The position numbers were made by a program, and so were the translations under genes. Positions 16,854 to 25,325 of a DNA stretch of 64,000 nt are shown in pieces (positions within the stretch are counted from its first letter, which is position 1; each line of letters opens with the position of its first letter). The stretch covers positions 4,156,001-4,220,000 of the forward strand of contig NZ_CP109137.1 in assembly GCF_035918095.1 (NCBI RefSeq), written 5' to 3'. The notes beneath the pieces are model-generated. The model had not been told where the DNA came from, made no database searches, and was given only the letters and a program-made list of their open reading frames with translations. This DNA is from Streptomyces sp. NBC_01750. Lineage in GTDB: Bacteria; Actinomycetota; Actinomycetes; Streptomycetales; Streptomycetaceae.

Positions 16854-17339
16854 TCAGTTCCTGACGACCAGCGCGGTGGCGATGGCGGCCAGCCCTTCGG
16901 CCCGGCCCGTCAGACCCAGCCCGTCCGTTGTGGTCCCGGACAGGGAAACCGGCGCGCCGACCGCCGCGCCGAGTACCTTCTGGGCCTCCTCGCGCCGCTT
17001 GCCGATCTTCGGGCGTACGCCGATGACCTGGACGGAGACATTGCCGATCTCGAAGCCCGCGGCCCGTACGATCCGTGCCGCCTCGGCGAGCAGCGTGACT
17101 CCGGAGGCGCCGGACCACTCGGGCCTCGAGGTGCCGAAGTGGGCGCCGAGGTCGCCGACGCCGGCGGCCGAGAAGAGCGCGTCGCAGGCGGCGTGGGCGG
17201 CGACGTCGCCGTCGGAGTGCCCGGCGAGCCCGTCCTCGCCCTCCCACAGGAGTCCGGCGCACCACAACTCGCGCCCCGGCTCGAAGGCGTGCACGTCCGT
17301 GCCGATGCCGACCAGCGGAATCCGCGCCTCAGAAGCCAT
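16854..17339 (-). CDS. ispF: 2-C-methyl-D-erythritol 2,4-cyclodiphosphate synthase
   Basis: 161-residue enzyme of the MEP isoprenoid pathway that cyclises CDP-ME-2-phosphate to MEcPP with release of CMP. Signature residues: the zinc-site Asp/His of [27 protein letters not shown], and the late [17 protein letters not shown]. The ATG at 17339 is preferred to one at 17360 because it matches the family start and overlaps the ispD stop by 11 nt, giving translational coupling. IspD-IspF adjacency with carD upstream is the standard actinobacterial arrangement. Confidence 0.95.
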   Translation of the reverse strand: MASEARIPLVGIGTDVHAFEPGRELWCAGLLWEGEDGLAGHSDGDVAAHAACDALFSAAGVGDLGAHFGTSRPEWSGASGVTLLAEAARIVRAAGFEIGNVSVQVIGVRPKIGKRREEAQKVLGAAVGAPVSLSGTTTDGLGLTGRAEGLAAIATALVVRN

Positions 17340-18075
17340 CGTTGGCCCTCCTCCGGGCAAGAACCGCTTCGGCCAGTACGAGGTCGAGTGGCCGGGTCAC
17401 CTTGAACGCCTCCTCGTGGCCAGGTACCACCACGACGGGCACGCCGAGCTGCTCGACCATGCCGGCGTCGTCGGTCGCGCCCTCGCCGTTGACGGCGACC
17501 GTCTCGTGCGCTCGGACCAGCGTGTCGCGGTCGAAGCCCTGCGGGGTCTGTACGGCACGCAGCCGCGCCCGCTCGGGGGTCGCGACGACCGGCTCGGGTT
17601 CGCCCTTCTCCTTCGGCTCGACCTCTTTGACGGTGTCGGCGAGAGGCAGTGCCGGTACGACGGCCGGAGCCCCGTCCCGTACCGCCTCGATGACCGCGTC
17701 GACGGTGTCGACGGGCACGAGCGGGCGGGCCGCGTCATGGACGAGGACGACGGAGATGTTGTCCGGAAGTGCCTCGAGGCCGAGGCGTACGGATTCCTGC
17801 CGGGTGTCGCCGCCGGCCACCACCAGGAAGTCGGTGCGCTCGGGCAGGGCGTGCGCGTCGAGGAGGTTCTTCACCTCGGGCGCGCCGTCGGGCGGGGCCA
17901 CCACGACGACGAGCGAGACGGCCCGGGAGGCCGCCATGGCGCGTACGGCGTGGATCAGCATGGGCGTGCCGCTCAGCGCGCGGAGCGCCTTGGGGGCGCC
18001 GGGGCCGAGCCGTACGCCCCGGCCGGCCGCCGGGATCACTGCGGCGGTGCGGTACGGGCGCGATTCGTCTGACAT
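17329..18075 (-). CDS. ispD: 2-C-methyl-D-erythritol 4-phosphate cytidylyltransferase
   Basis: 248-residue MEP-pathway enzyme joining MEP and CTP to CDP-ME. The CTP-binding loop is [19 protein letters not shown] (GxGxRxxxxxPK-type), with [12 protein letters not shown] and the later [13 protein letters not shown] and ATDDAGMVE motifs, all family hallmarks. The ATG at 18075 opens [18 protein letters not shown]. Its 3' end overlaps ispF. The upstream gap of 335 bp to carD argues for its own promoter. Confidence 0.95.
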   Translation of the reverse strand: MSDESRPYRTAAVIPAAGRGVRLGPGAPKALRALSGTPMLIHAVRAMAASRAVSLVVVVAPPDGAPEVKNLLDAHALPERTDFLVVAGGDTRQESVRLGLEALPDNISVVLVHDAARPLVPVDTVDAVIEAVRDGAPAVVPALPLADTVKEVEPKEKGEPEPVVATPERARLRAVQTPQGFDRDTLVRAHETVAVNGEGATDDAGMVEQLGVPVVVVPGHEEAFKVTRPLDLVLAEAVLARRRANDGF

Positions 18076-18410
18076 CGGTTGCACTCCGGCAGGTTTGTTT
18101 CCTTGGCCGACATGGGTATGGCCACAGCGTGCCGGGCGCGACGCCCTGACCGGACCCTTCCGTGACAACCGGTCTGCGCCGGCCGCCCGGGCCCGGCACA
18201 CCCAGTGGTACGGCGCACCACTGGTTCAGCGCAATCGAGCTGTGAGCACAGCCACAGTGAGAGCACAGGCACAGTGTGAGCACAGCGGCAGTGAGCAGGC
18301 GCATTGAGCGGGGGTGTACGTGGCGCGACGGACATGCCGCAGCGCCCGGCGACAGGACTGTTTTCACAGCATGTCAGCGGGCACCGCGGCATTGTGGCGC
18401 GTGTTACGCG
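18076..18410. other. Gene-free stretch between ispD and carD
   Basis: 335 bp without a credible gene. It holds a degenerate 15-17-bp tandem array of GTGAGCACAG-like units (about 18241-18302) and the ispD leader. I see no clear terminator for carD. Confidence 0.6.
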
Positions 18411-18893
18411 TCAGGACGCGAGGACCTCGTCGAGCAGAGCCTCGGCCTTGTCTTCGTTGGTGTTCTCCGCGAGGGCCAGCTCGCTCACCAGGATCTGGCG
18501 CGCCTTGGCGAGCATCCGCTTCTCACCTGCGGAAAGCCCACGCTCGCGCTCACGACGCCACAGGTCACGCACTACTTCGGCGACCTTGATGACATCGCCG
18601 GAGGCGAGCTTCTCGAGATTTGCCTTGTAGCGACGGGACCAGTTCGTCGGCTCTTCGGCATATGGTGCGCGCAGCACCTCGAAGACCCGGTCGAGCCCGT
18701 CCTGACCGACCACATCGCGCACGCCGACAAACTCCGCATTGTCCGCCGGCACGCGAACTGTCAGGTCGCCCTGGGCGACCTTGAGCACCAAGTAGGTCTT
18801 GTCCACGCCTTTGATCTGGCGAGTTTCGATGGCCTCGATCAGCGCGGCCCCGTGATGGGGATAGACCACGGTGTCGCCAACCTTGAACGTCAT
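18411..18893 (-). CDS. carD: CarD-family RNA polymerase-binding regulator
   Basis: 160-residue global regulator that binds the RNA polymerase beta subunit and stabilises open complexes, mainly at rRNA and housekeeping promoters. The N-terminal RNAP-interaction domain ([23 protein letters not shown], given in two parts: [15 protein letters not shown] and AALIEAIE) is followed by the helical DNA-binding domain with [18 protein letters not shown] and [22 protein letters not shown] at 18893 with GGAAGGGG upstream. Position before ispD-ispF is conserved in actinobacteria. Confidence 0.96.
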   Translation of the reverse strand: MTFKVGDTVVYPHHGAALIEAIETRQIKGVDKTYLVLKVAQGDLTVRVPADNAEFVGVRDVVGQDGLDRVFEVLRAPYAEEPTNWSRRYKANLEKLASGDVIKVAEVVRDLWRRERERGLSAGEKRMLAKARQILVSELALAENTNEDKAEALLDEVLAS

Positions 18894-19567
18894 GTGACAG
18901 GTACCCCTTCCGTGGCTATCCAGAGTAACACGAGAACGGCTTCTACTGAATGGCGTTTTCGCAGGTCAGGGCATATCTCGGGGCTTGACAACAGCAACAC
19001 GAACGTGCTGCGGACGCCTTCCGGAGGGGGGTATTCGCAGGTCGGAGCGGCTGCGCGGGCGGAGAGAAACGCGCACGTTACACGCAACAGAACCCCCTCT
19101 CCGGAGGACGAACGTCCCGGTTTGCCGGGTTCCAAGCGGTGAACTTCCCGTACTCCGTTCGGTGACCGGTCACCCGTACGGACGGATGTGCGTCGAATCC
19201 GGAATTGATCTACGAGGGGTATTCGGTAAGCAATCCGTGGCGGCCCGGAGAATTGATCAACGCGCTTATGTGAACGGCGTACGAAACGGCACGACCGGAC
19301 CGTCTCCCGAGGTACCTCTCGAGATGCCCCTCAGGCCGCTTCCCGACCGGCCCTCGACCGCTCGTCGGGCGAAGGGGCGGGTCGGGTGCGGGGCGGGTGG
19401 GGCGGCTCGGTAACCTAAGCGCGAGCTGACACCCCCTTAGCCGATCTTCGAGCCGGTTCAACCGCCGGCTCGGCTGCCGGCTCGACTGTCGGCTCAAACC
19501 GCCGGTTCAACTGCCGGCTCACCGCCCGTCCGTAGCCAGTCCGTACGTCCTAGGAGATGCCGCCGCC
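18894..19567. other. Divergent regulatory region between carD and a lipoprotein gene
   Basis: 674 bp without a credible gene. It must carry the carD promoter (minus) and the lipoprotein promoter (plus). The right third has 12-bp tandem repeats (19452-19524). No tRNA, terminator or recognisable operator is seen in the rest. Confidence 0.6.
19452..19524. repeat. 12-bp tandem repeats (GCCGGYTCRRCY)
   Basis: Six units of GCCGGCTCGACT-like sequence, one of them 13 bp long, 43 bp upstream of the lipoprotein start. Degenerate copies suggest an older expansion. Confidence 0.75.
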
Positions 19568-20248
19568 GTGAGCCGCAGCCTTCGACGCGGCGCCCTCGCC
19601 GCTACTGCCATCGTGTTCTCGATCGCCTCGCTCTCCGCCTGCGCAGCGGGCACCGACGCGCAGACCCTCGGCGTCAAGCCGGACAATGCCGCCACGACGG
19701 TCGACAGCATCAAGATCCAGAACGCGACGGTGATCACCCAGCCGGACGTGAACGCGGTGGGCCCCGCGGTCGTCTCCGCGACGGTCTTCAACAACAGCAC
19801 CACGCCGCAGACCATCGAGGCGATCACGCTGCCCGGCACGAGCGCCCAGGTGAAGCTCTTCCCGGCCAAGGGCTCCGGCCCGGTCACGGTGCCGGCCAAC
19901 GGCTCGGTCGTCATCGGCGGAGCGGGCAATCCGTCCGCCGTGATCGCGGACGGCCGCGAGGCCGCCGAGGCCGGTAACGTGCAGGAGGTCGTCTTCCGCT
20001 TCAGCGAGACCGGCGACGTGAAGATGCAGGCCTTTGTCGTCCCGGCGGAGGGCTACTTCACGGGCTTCGGCCCGAGCTCCCTGCCTAAGCCGCCGGAGAC
20101 GCCTGTGGAGAAGCCCTCCGGAACCCCCTCGTCGACGCCGTCGGGCACTCCTTCGGGAGGAGCCACGGGCGCACCGGGCAACGGCCGGTCCGGCGAGCCC
20201 GGCACGCCGTCGGACTCCTCCTCGGCGTCGAGCGAAGCCGGTCACTGA
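19568..20248 (+). CDS. Secreted lipoprotein of unknown function
   Basis: 226 residues with a lipoprotein signal peptide (SLRRGALAATAIVFSIASL ending at the lipobox SACA), so the protein should be anchored to the outer face of the membrane. The body (about 40-165) has a beta-rich, immunoglobulin-like character resembling PCu(A)C/DUF461-type copper chaperones (AVVSATVFNNSTTPQTIEAI, VTVPANGSVVIGG), but the Met/His copper ligands are not evident, so I do not assign metal binding. The C-terminus is a Pro/Ser/Thr/Gly linker. GTG at 19568 with AGGAG upstream. Convergent with phoP. Confidence 0.82.
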   Translation: MSRSLRRGALAATAIVFSIASLSACAAGTDAQTLGVKPDNAATTVDSIKIQNATVITQPDVNAVGPAVVSATVFNNSTTPQTIEAITLPGTSAQVKLFPAKGSGPVTVPANGSVVIGGAGNPSAVIADGREAAEAGNVQEVVFRFSETGDVKMQAFVVPAEGYFTGFGPSSLPKPPETPVEKPSGTPSSTPSGTPSGGATGAPGNGRSGEPGTPSDSSSASSEAGH

Positions 20249-20283
20249 CGGCCACGCCGGAAGCCGTAACAGCCGTAGGAACA

Positions 20284-20327
20284 CGAGGGGCGCCCCGCCG
20301 GAAAGGATTCCGGCGGGGCGCCCCTCG
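20284..20327. terminator. Bidirectional terminator between lipoprotein gene and phoP
   Basis: 20-bp perfect stem (20284-20303 with 20308-20327) closed by an AGGA loop, between convergent stops. Confidence 0.92.
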
Positions 20328-20343
20328 TCGTACCGCTGCCGGT

Positions 20344-21024
20344 TTACGGCTCGAACTTGTACCCCAGGCCACGCACCGTCACCAGGTACCGCGGCGCACC
20401 GGGGTCCGGCTCGATCTTGGCGCGCAGGCGCTTGACGTGGACGTCGAGGGTCTTCGTGTCGCCCACGTAGTCCGCACCCCACACGCGGTCGATCAGCTGC
20501 ATACGGGTGAGCACCCGGCCCGCGTTGCGCAGCAGCATCTCCAGCAGGTCGAACTCCTTCAGCGGGAGATCCACCTTGCCGCCCGAGACCGTGACGACGT
20601 GACGGTCCACGTCCATCCGCACCGGGCCGGCCTCCAGGGCTGCCGGGGTGACCTCCTCCGGTTCACCGCGGCGGCGCAGGACCGCGCGGATGCGGGCGAC
20701 CAGCTCCCGCGAGGAGAAGGGCTTGGTGACGTAGTCATCGGCTCCTATCTCCAGGCCGACGACCTTGTCGATCTCGCTGTCCTTGGCGGTCACCATGATC
20801 ACCGGGACGTTCGAACGGCCGCGCAGCTGTCGGCAGACCTCGGTGCCCGGCAGGCCGGGCAGCATCAGGTCGAGGAGGACGAGGTCGGCGCCATTGCGCT
20901 CGAATTCGTCGAGCCCCTCGGGCCCCGTGGTCGCGATGGCGACCTCGAAGCCCTCTTTTCTGAGCATGTAGGAGAGGGCGTCGCTGAATGATTCCTCATC
21001 CTCGACGACAAGCACTCGGGTCAC
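20344..21024 (-). CDS. phoP: Phosphate response regulator PhoP
   Basis: 226-residue OmpR-family regulator controlling phosphate scavenging and antibiotic production. Receiver domain: VLVVEDEESFSDAL (acidic pocket), phospho-acceptor Asp in LVLLDLMLPGLPG, Thr in VTAKD and Lys in TKPFSSRELVARI. The winged-helix effector follows with LPLKEFDLLEMLLRN, RTLDV-type DTKTLDVHVKRLRAKI and the closing VRGLGYKFEP. The GTG at 21024 overlaps the phoR stop (GTGA), so the two are translationally coupled. Transcribed from the divergent phoU-phoR region with PHO boxes. Confidence 0.97.
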   Translation of the reverse strand: MTRVLVVEDEESFSDALSYMLRKEGFEVAIATTGPEGLDEFERNGADLVLLDLMLPGLPGTEVCRQLRGRSNVPVIMVTAKDSEIDKVVGLEIGADDYVTKPFSSRELVARIRAVLRRRGEPEEVTPAALEAGPVRMDVDRHVVTVSGGKVDLPLKEFDLLEMLLRNAGRVLTRMQLIDRVWGADYVGDTKTLDVHVKRLRAKIEPDPGAPRYLVTVRGLGYKFEP

Positions 21025-22277
21025 GGAAGGACCTCCGGGGCAGGGATTTCGGCATTCGGATCGGTGTCGTAAGGCCGGTCGTCGTCCTCGTCGACGCGAT
21101 CCGGTCCGGTGAGTGAGCGGTCCCGTACGGCACCCGCTTCGGGCAGCCGCAGGGTGAACGTGGAGCCCTGTCCCTCGGAGCTCCACACCGTGACCTCCCC
21201 GCCGTGCGAGGCGGCCACGTGCTTGACGATGGCCAGACCCAGACCCGTGCCTCCGGTGGCCCGGGAGCGGGCGGGGTCGACGCGGTAGAAGCGTTCGAAG
21301 ACCCGCTCGCGGTCCTTCTCGGAGATGCCGATGCCCTGGTCGGTGACGGCGATCTCGATGAGATCCCCGCCGGGCGCGGCGACGCGGCGCGCGGATACGC
21401 CGACGCGGGTGCGGGCCGGGGAGTAGTTGACCGCGTTCTCGACGAGATTGCCGAGTGCGGCGGCGAGCTGGCCGCGGTTGCCCCAGATTCGCAGGTCGGC
21501 GGTGCCGCCCGCGGCCATGGTGATCTGTTTGGTGGATGCCGGCTGCCGGGACCTGTCGATGGCCTCGGCGACCAGTTCGTCCACACGTACGGGTTCGGCG
21601 TCCTCCAGCGGGTTGTCGTTCTGGACCCGGGAGAGGTCGATGAGTTCCTGTACGAGGTTGGTGAGCCGGGTCGCCTCGATCTGCATGCGGCCGGCGAAGC
21701 GGGTGACCGCCTCGGGGTCGTCCGAGGCGTCCATTACCGCCTCGGAGAGCAGGGAGAGCGCGCCGACCGGGGTCTTGAGCTCATGGCTGACGTTCGCGAC
21801 GAAGTCGCGCCGTACCGCTTCGATACGGCGGGCCTCGGTGAGGTCCTCGACCAGGAGCAGGACGAGGCGGGAGCCGAGGGGAGCCACCCGGGCGGAGACG
21901 GCGAGGGCCTCGCCGCGGCCGGTGCCGCGCCGGGGCAGGTCCAGTTCGACCTGGCGTATCTCGCCGTCGCGGCGGGTGTCGCGGGCCATGTGCAGCATCG
22001 GCTCGACGGCGAGCTTTCCGCCGCGGACCAGACCGAGGGCGTACGCCGCGGAGCTGGCCTTGACGACGGAGTCGCTCTCGTCGAGGACGACCGCGGAGGA
22101 GCGGAGCACGGACAGCACCGTGTCGACGCCGGGCGGCAGCACGGCGTCGGTGTGCAGGGAGGTGCGGGTGGGTCTCTTCTGTTCGCGTTCGCTCCAGCGG
22201 AACGCCAGCATCGCGATGACACCGGTGCACAACCCGGCGATCGCTGCAGCTGCGGCGACCGCCGCGTTCACGTCCAT
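21021..22277 (-). CDS. phoR: Phosphate sensor histidine kinase PhoR (SenX3-like)
   Basis: 418-residue sensor kinase partner of PhoP. One N-terminal membrane helix (VNAAVAAAAAIAGLCTGVIA), a PAS-like domain (about 60-140), the H-box FVANVSHELKTPVGALSLL with the autophosphorylated His, the N-box NLVENAVNYS, and G-boxes DQGIGI and TGGTGLGLAIVKHV. Unlike E. coli PhoR it has a single transmembrane segment, as in SenX3/actinobacterial PhoR, implying that phosphate status arrives through PhoU/Pst. ATG at 22277; divergent from phoU. Confidence 0.96.
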   Translation of the reverse strand: MDVNAAVAAAAAIAGLCTGVIAMLAFRWSEREQKRPTRTSLHTDAVLPPGVDTVLSVLRSSAVVLDESDSVVKASSAAYALGLVRGGKLAVEPMLHMARDTRRDGEIRQVELDLPRRGTGRGEALAVSARVAPLGSRLVLLLVEDLTEARRIEAVRRDFVANVSHELKTPVGALSLLSEAVMDASDDPEAVTRFAGRMQIEATRLTNLVQELIDLSRVQNDNPLEDAEPVRVDELVAEAIDRSRQPASTKQITMAAGGTADLRIWGNRGQLAAALGNLVENAVNYSPARTRVGVSARRVAAPGGDLIEIAVTDQGIGISEKDRERVFERFYRVDPARSRATGGTGLGLAIVKHVAASHGGEVTVWSSEGQGSTFTLRLPEAGAVRDRSLTGPDRVDEDDDRPYDTDPNAEIPAPEVLP

Positions 22278-22350
22278 GCCTCCAGGTTATGCGTGGTCGT
22301 GGAGATGCTCCCAGCCAAACGGGTGGCACCTCGAACAGTCGTCGCCCAGA

Positions 22351-22383
22351 GTTCACCAAGGGGATAGTGCCGGTTCACTTGGG
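22351..22383. promoter_or_regulatory. PHO box (PhoP direct-repeat units) between phoR and phoU
   Basis: Three contiguous 11-bp direct-repeat units: GTTCACCAAGG (22351-22361), GGATAGTGCCG (22362-22372, degenerate) and GTTCACTTGGG (22373-22383). Units 1 and 3 match the Streptomyces PHO-box consensus GTTCACC with exact 22-bp phase. It is placed to control both divergent transcripts. Confidence 0.88.
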
Positions 22384-22473
22384 GTGGAGGAGCCGGACTC
22401 GTACCGGACAGAACGTGGGAGCGTGGGGGTCCGAGCCCACCCGGACCCCGGTCATCAAGAGAGGGACACACCC

Positions 22474-23151
22474 ATGCGGGACGCGTACCACGAGGAACTG
22501 GACTCGATCGGCGAGGGCCTGGTCGAGATGGCCAGACTGGTCGGGTCGGCGATCGGGCGCGCCACCACGGCCATGCTCGACTCCGATCTCAAGCTCGCCG
22601 AGAGTGTGATCGCCGGCGACCAGAAGGTCGACGATCTGCAGCACGACCTGGAGGCACGGGCCATCGCCCTGCTGGCGCGCCAGCAGCCGGTCGCGACAGA
22701 TCTGCGGATCGTGGTGACCTCGCTGCGGATGAGCGCGGACCTGGAGCGCTCGGGCGACCTCGCCCAGCATGTGGCCAAGCTGGCCCGGCTCCGCTTCCCC
22801 GACACGGCGGTGCCGCACGACCTGCACGCCACCATCCTGGAGATGGGGCAGCTGGCGCAGCGGCTGATGGCCAAAGCCGCGGAGGTGATCATCACCAAGG
22901 ACGTCGACCTGGCACTGCAGCTGGAGACGGACGACGACGAGATGGATCTGCTGCACCGGACGCTCTTCCAGCACTTGATGGACGACCGCTGGAAGCACGG
23001 CATCGAGACGGCGGTGGATGTGACGCTGCTCGGCCGCTACTACGAGCGCTTCGCGGACCACGCGGTGTCGGTGGCGAAGCGGGTCGTGTACCTGGTCACG
23101 GGCGAGCACGCGGACGAGCTCCAGCCGCCGACGCAGGTCGAGGGCGTCTAG
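22474..23151 (+). CDS. phoU: Phosphate signalling protein PhoU
   Basis: 225-residue all-helical adaptor that links the Pst transporter to PhoR and dampens the Pho response when phosphate is plentiful. It shows the two PhoU three-helix repeats with metal-binding motifs: RMSADLERSGDLAQHVA in the first and YYERFADHAVSVAKRVVYL (ExxxDH type) in the second. The ATG at 22474 has GAGAGGGA upstream. It is divergent from phoR-phoP and probably PhoP-activated through the adjacent PHO box. Confidence 0.96.
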   Translation: MRDAYHEELDSIGEGLVEMARLVGSAIGRATTAMLDSDLKLAESVIAGDQKVDDLQHDLEARAIALLARQQPVATDLRIVVTSLRMSADLERSGDLAQHVAKLARLRFPDTAVPHDLHATILEMGQLAQRLMAKAAEVIITKDVDLALQLETDDDEMDLLHRTLFQHLMDDRWKHGIETAVDVTLLGRYYERFADHAVSVAKRVVYLVTGEHADELQPPTQVEGV

Positions 23152-23285
23152 CGGAGGTGCCCTGGCCGGGGGCGCCCGCGTGTACAAGGGGCCGTGGTGT
23201 GCCTCCGCGCGCTGTTGATGCGCCCGTCGCAGCGGGCATGCAATGGGCAGAGGCGACCATCAGGTACGCCCATGAGGAGGGACCC

Positions 23286-23435
23286 ATGGCCGAATCCACC
23301 ATGACCGACTCTCAGCAGGAAACGCCTGTTGAAGTGGTGTTTCTGCCCGTCCTCGGTGCCTGCGGCTGCGGCTCGGGCTGCGGCTGCGGCTGCCAGTCGG
23401 GTGGGCCGTGCCAGTGCGGTGGCTGCAGCGGATAG
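23286..23435 (+). CDS. Cysteine/glycine-rich 49-residue peptide
   Basis: Short gene with a strong GAGGAGGGA ribosome-binding site 4-5 nt before the ATG at 23286. The first half (MAESTMTDSQQETPVEVVFL) is ordinary and acidic; the last 25 residues (ACGCGSGCGCGCQSG then GPCQCGGCSG) contain eight cysteines spaced mostly as CGC/CxC, like metal-thiolate clusters of metallothioneins. It could equally be a leader-core precursor of a modified peptide, but no maturase gene adjoins it. It lies 134 bp after phoU and is closed by a 22-bp-stem terminator, so it may share phoU transcription and phosphate control. No homologue is known to me with certainty. Confidence 0.7.
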   Translation: MAESTMTDSQQETPVEVVFLPVLGACGCGSGCGCGCQSGGPCQCGGCSG

Positions 23436-23457
23436 CCGACCCCCGGTACGCACGCGC

Positions 23458-23506
23458 GTACGCGGAAAGGGCCCCGTCCACGAAGGACGGGGCCCTTTCC
23501 GCGTAC
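23458..23506. terminator. Very strong terminator after the Cys-rich peptide gene
   Basis: 22-bp perfect stem (23458-23479 with 23485-23506), 5-nt loop, with CCCTTTCC inside the descending arm. It also faces the csbD transcript coming from the right. Confidence 0.92.
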
Positions 23507-23593
23507 TCGGCACTACTCCTTCTGTCCGGGGAGGGCTGACCGGCTGGAACCCGGGTGGCGGATCTGGAACTCCGGGTGGCGGATGCAGCGCCG

Positions 23594-23764
23594 TCAGTGC
23601 CTGAGGGTCTTCTTCGTCCTCTCCACAGCCAACTGGATCTTGCCCTTCACCTTCTGGGCACGACCTGCGGCCCGCATGCGCCTGTCGCCCGTGACATGCC
23701 CAACGGACTCTTTGATCTGGCCCTTCATCCGCGTCGCCGTGGCCTTCGCCTCTACCTTGTTCAT
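23594..23764 (-). CDS. CsbD-family general-stress protein
   Basis: 56-residue protein MNKVEAKATATRMKGQIKES..., with the CsbD signature KMKGQIKESVG, GDxxM/RAxGRAQKxKGKIQ and a Lys-rich C-terminus. CsbD-like proteins are abundant small stress proteins, induced by alternative sigma factors in Bacillus and actinobacteria; their biochemical role is unknown. The ATG at 23764 has a perfect AGGAGGT ribosome-binding site. It follows the HdeD-family gene by 33 bp on the same strand, so the two form an apparent stress operon. Confidence 0.9.
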   Translation of the reverse strand: MNKVEAKATATRMKGQIKESVGHVTGDRRMRAAGRAQKVKGKIQLAVERTKKTLRH

Positions 23765-23797
23765 GGTCGGTACCTCCTGTGACGAGCGATTGCCGAA

Positions 23798-24415
23798 CTA
23801 CACCGTGGGCCGCCGCGCGGGCTCAAGCCGCTTCGCTGCGGATCGGAGCGCGAGCGCCACAGCGACCTCGCCCAGGCTCATGAGGACCAGCCACAGCCCG
23901 AGCAGTCTGGCCAGAGCGGTAGCGGATTCCACCGGGAAAGCAAGCACCACAATGCCCGCCACGATCCCGAGGATGGCCACGGCGAACGTCAACCCCCGAT
24001 GCGGCATATCGCGTGCGCCGCCGACGATGAAGGCCGCCAGCAGCCCCGACACCAGCCAGTAGGCACCGACCACGAGCGACAGCACCGCGGTGGTCTGCAG
24101 CGGGTGCCGCAGGCACAGCACACCGGCCAGGATGGCCACCACCGCCACCAGCACCGCTGCCACCCTGCCGCCGCCCTCGCTGTCCCGCGAGAAGGCCGTC
24201 ACGAAGCGGAACGCGCCCGAGATGAGCAGGTACAGGCCGATGATGACCGCCAGAATGTGCAAGGTCTCGTCCGGCCAGACGAGCACGATGATCCCTGCCG
24301 CCAGGGTCACCAGAGCGACACCGAGCAACCACGTCCATGCGCCGCCCACATCGGCCAACACGTCACTGGGGTCGGCCGACCCGTGCGTCGTCGCGGAATC
24401 GGATGGTGTGTTCAC
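23798..24415 (-). CDS. HdeD-family (DUF308) membrane protein
   Basis: 205 residues with six predicted membrane helices, including WTWLLGVALVTLAAGIIVLV, LAVIIGLYLLISGAFRFVTA and GLTFAVAILGIVAGIVVLAF, in the two-fold repeated arrangement of HdeD/DUF308 proteins. HdeD is linked to acid resistance in E. coli; in actinobacteria members are usually stress-induced and otherwise uncharacterised. ATG at 24415; probably co-transcribed with csbD downstream. Confidence 0.88.
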   Translation of the reverse strand: MNTPSDSATTHGSADPSDVLADVGGAWTWLLGVALVTLAAGIIVLVWPDETLHILAVIIGLYLLISGAFRFVTAFSRDSEGGGRVAAVLVAVVAILAGVLCLRHPLQTTAVLSLVVGAYWLVSGLLAAFIVGGARDMPHRGLTFAVAILGIVAGIVVLAFPVESATALARLLGLWLVLMSLGEVAVALALRSAAKRLEPARRPTV

Positions 24416-25325
24416 GAGACCCTCCCGTTTCGCGGGGTCGGGAGCCCGGTGTACCGGCCTTGAGGTGGTGGGGCGGCTCAGAGCAGGAACCGCTCCGGAT
24501 GAGCGGGAAGATGCATACGCCGCCCCACGCGAAGATCCACATCATGGAAGGAGCGCGTCTTCGTTGTCCGCTTGCACAAAAGCGCTCTCCCACCATCGTC
24601 GCGCGGTTTCGGCGCCGAAGCCATCCAAGCCCGCCCACCTGGTGCCGAGCAGTCGGGACCGCGCAGGAAGGCCATCGGTCGGGCACTCAGGTCGCAAGAG
24701 CCGCCGCACTGAGGGCCCGCAGACGGCCCTGAGAGGGTGCCCCGTGCTGCTATCGCCGGGAGCTCCCGCGCGGGGATGAAAAGCAGTAAGGACGCCTCCG
24801 GGCGGGCGTTCGTCGGGCGCCCACTCGCCGTCTCCCGTCCGGCCGCCGGCCGGATTCCCGGATCGGGCTACTGGCTACTGGCTACTGGCTACTGGCTACT
24901 GGCTACTGGCAACCTTGCCACTAGCCAGTAGAGGGGCTCCCCAGCCGGTATCAGGCCCTGAGGAAGGCCCCTCGCCTCGCCACTAGGCACTAGCCGGTAG
25001 CCAGTAGCCCCGACGGGCGGCTCCGTCCTGACATCTGACAGTCAGGCGGTCCTCACACCCAACCCCCTAGGCACACGCGGTGTCACGCTCCCTGACACCG
25101 CGCTCCGACACCTCTGACACCCGCCCCTACACCGCAGCCCATACGTGCCTCAGGACGGCAATCCAGGGCGGGGGACTACACGGTGAGGCCGGAGCCGGTC
25201 TGCCGATGCTCATGGCCACGTCACGGCACAAAACAGCCCGTGAACCTCCGCCGCCGGGGTACTCCCCGACCTCGATCAGCGGGGACTTCACGAGCGGCTT
25301 GAGCAGCACCACCCGGGGGCTGCTT
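24416..25325. other. 910-bp gene-free, repeat-bearing stretch
   Basis: No credible coding frame on either strand: the open frames present lack codon bias and one merely translates a heptamer repeat. It contains GGCTACT heptamers with inverted copies (24866-25010) and a hairpin CGCGGTGTCA/TGACACCGCG (25076-25085 with 25093-25102) that could terminate the TPR gene transcript. It looks like the boundary of an accessory insertion. Confidence 0.6.
24866..25010. repeat. GGCTACT heptamer array with distant inverted copies
   Basis: Six perfect GGCTACT units (24866-24907), then AGCCAGTAG-type inverted partial copies at about 24924 and a 12-bp perfect complement AGCCAGTAGCCC at 24999-25010, so the region can fold into alternative hairpins. 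Confidence 0.75.

Noticed and set aside
24737..24931. Short frame encoding GYWLLATGYWLLATG
   Set aside because: It is only the translation of the GGCTACT repeat; no ribosome-binding site or codon bias.
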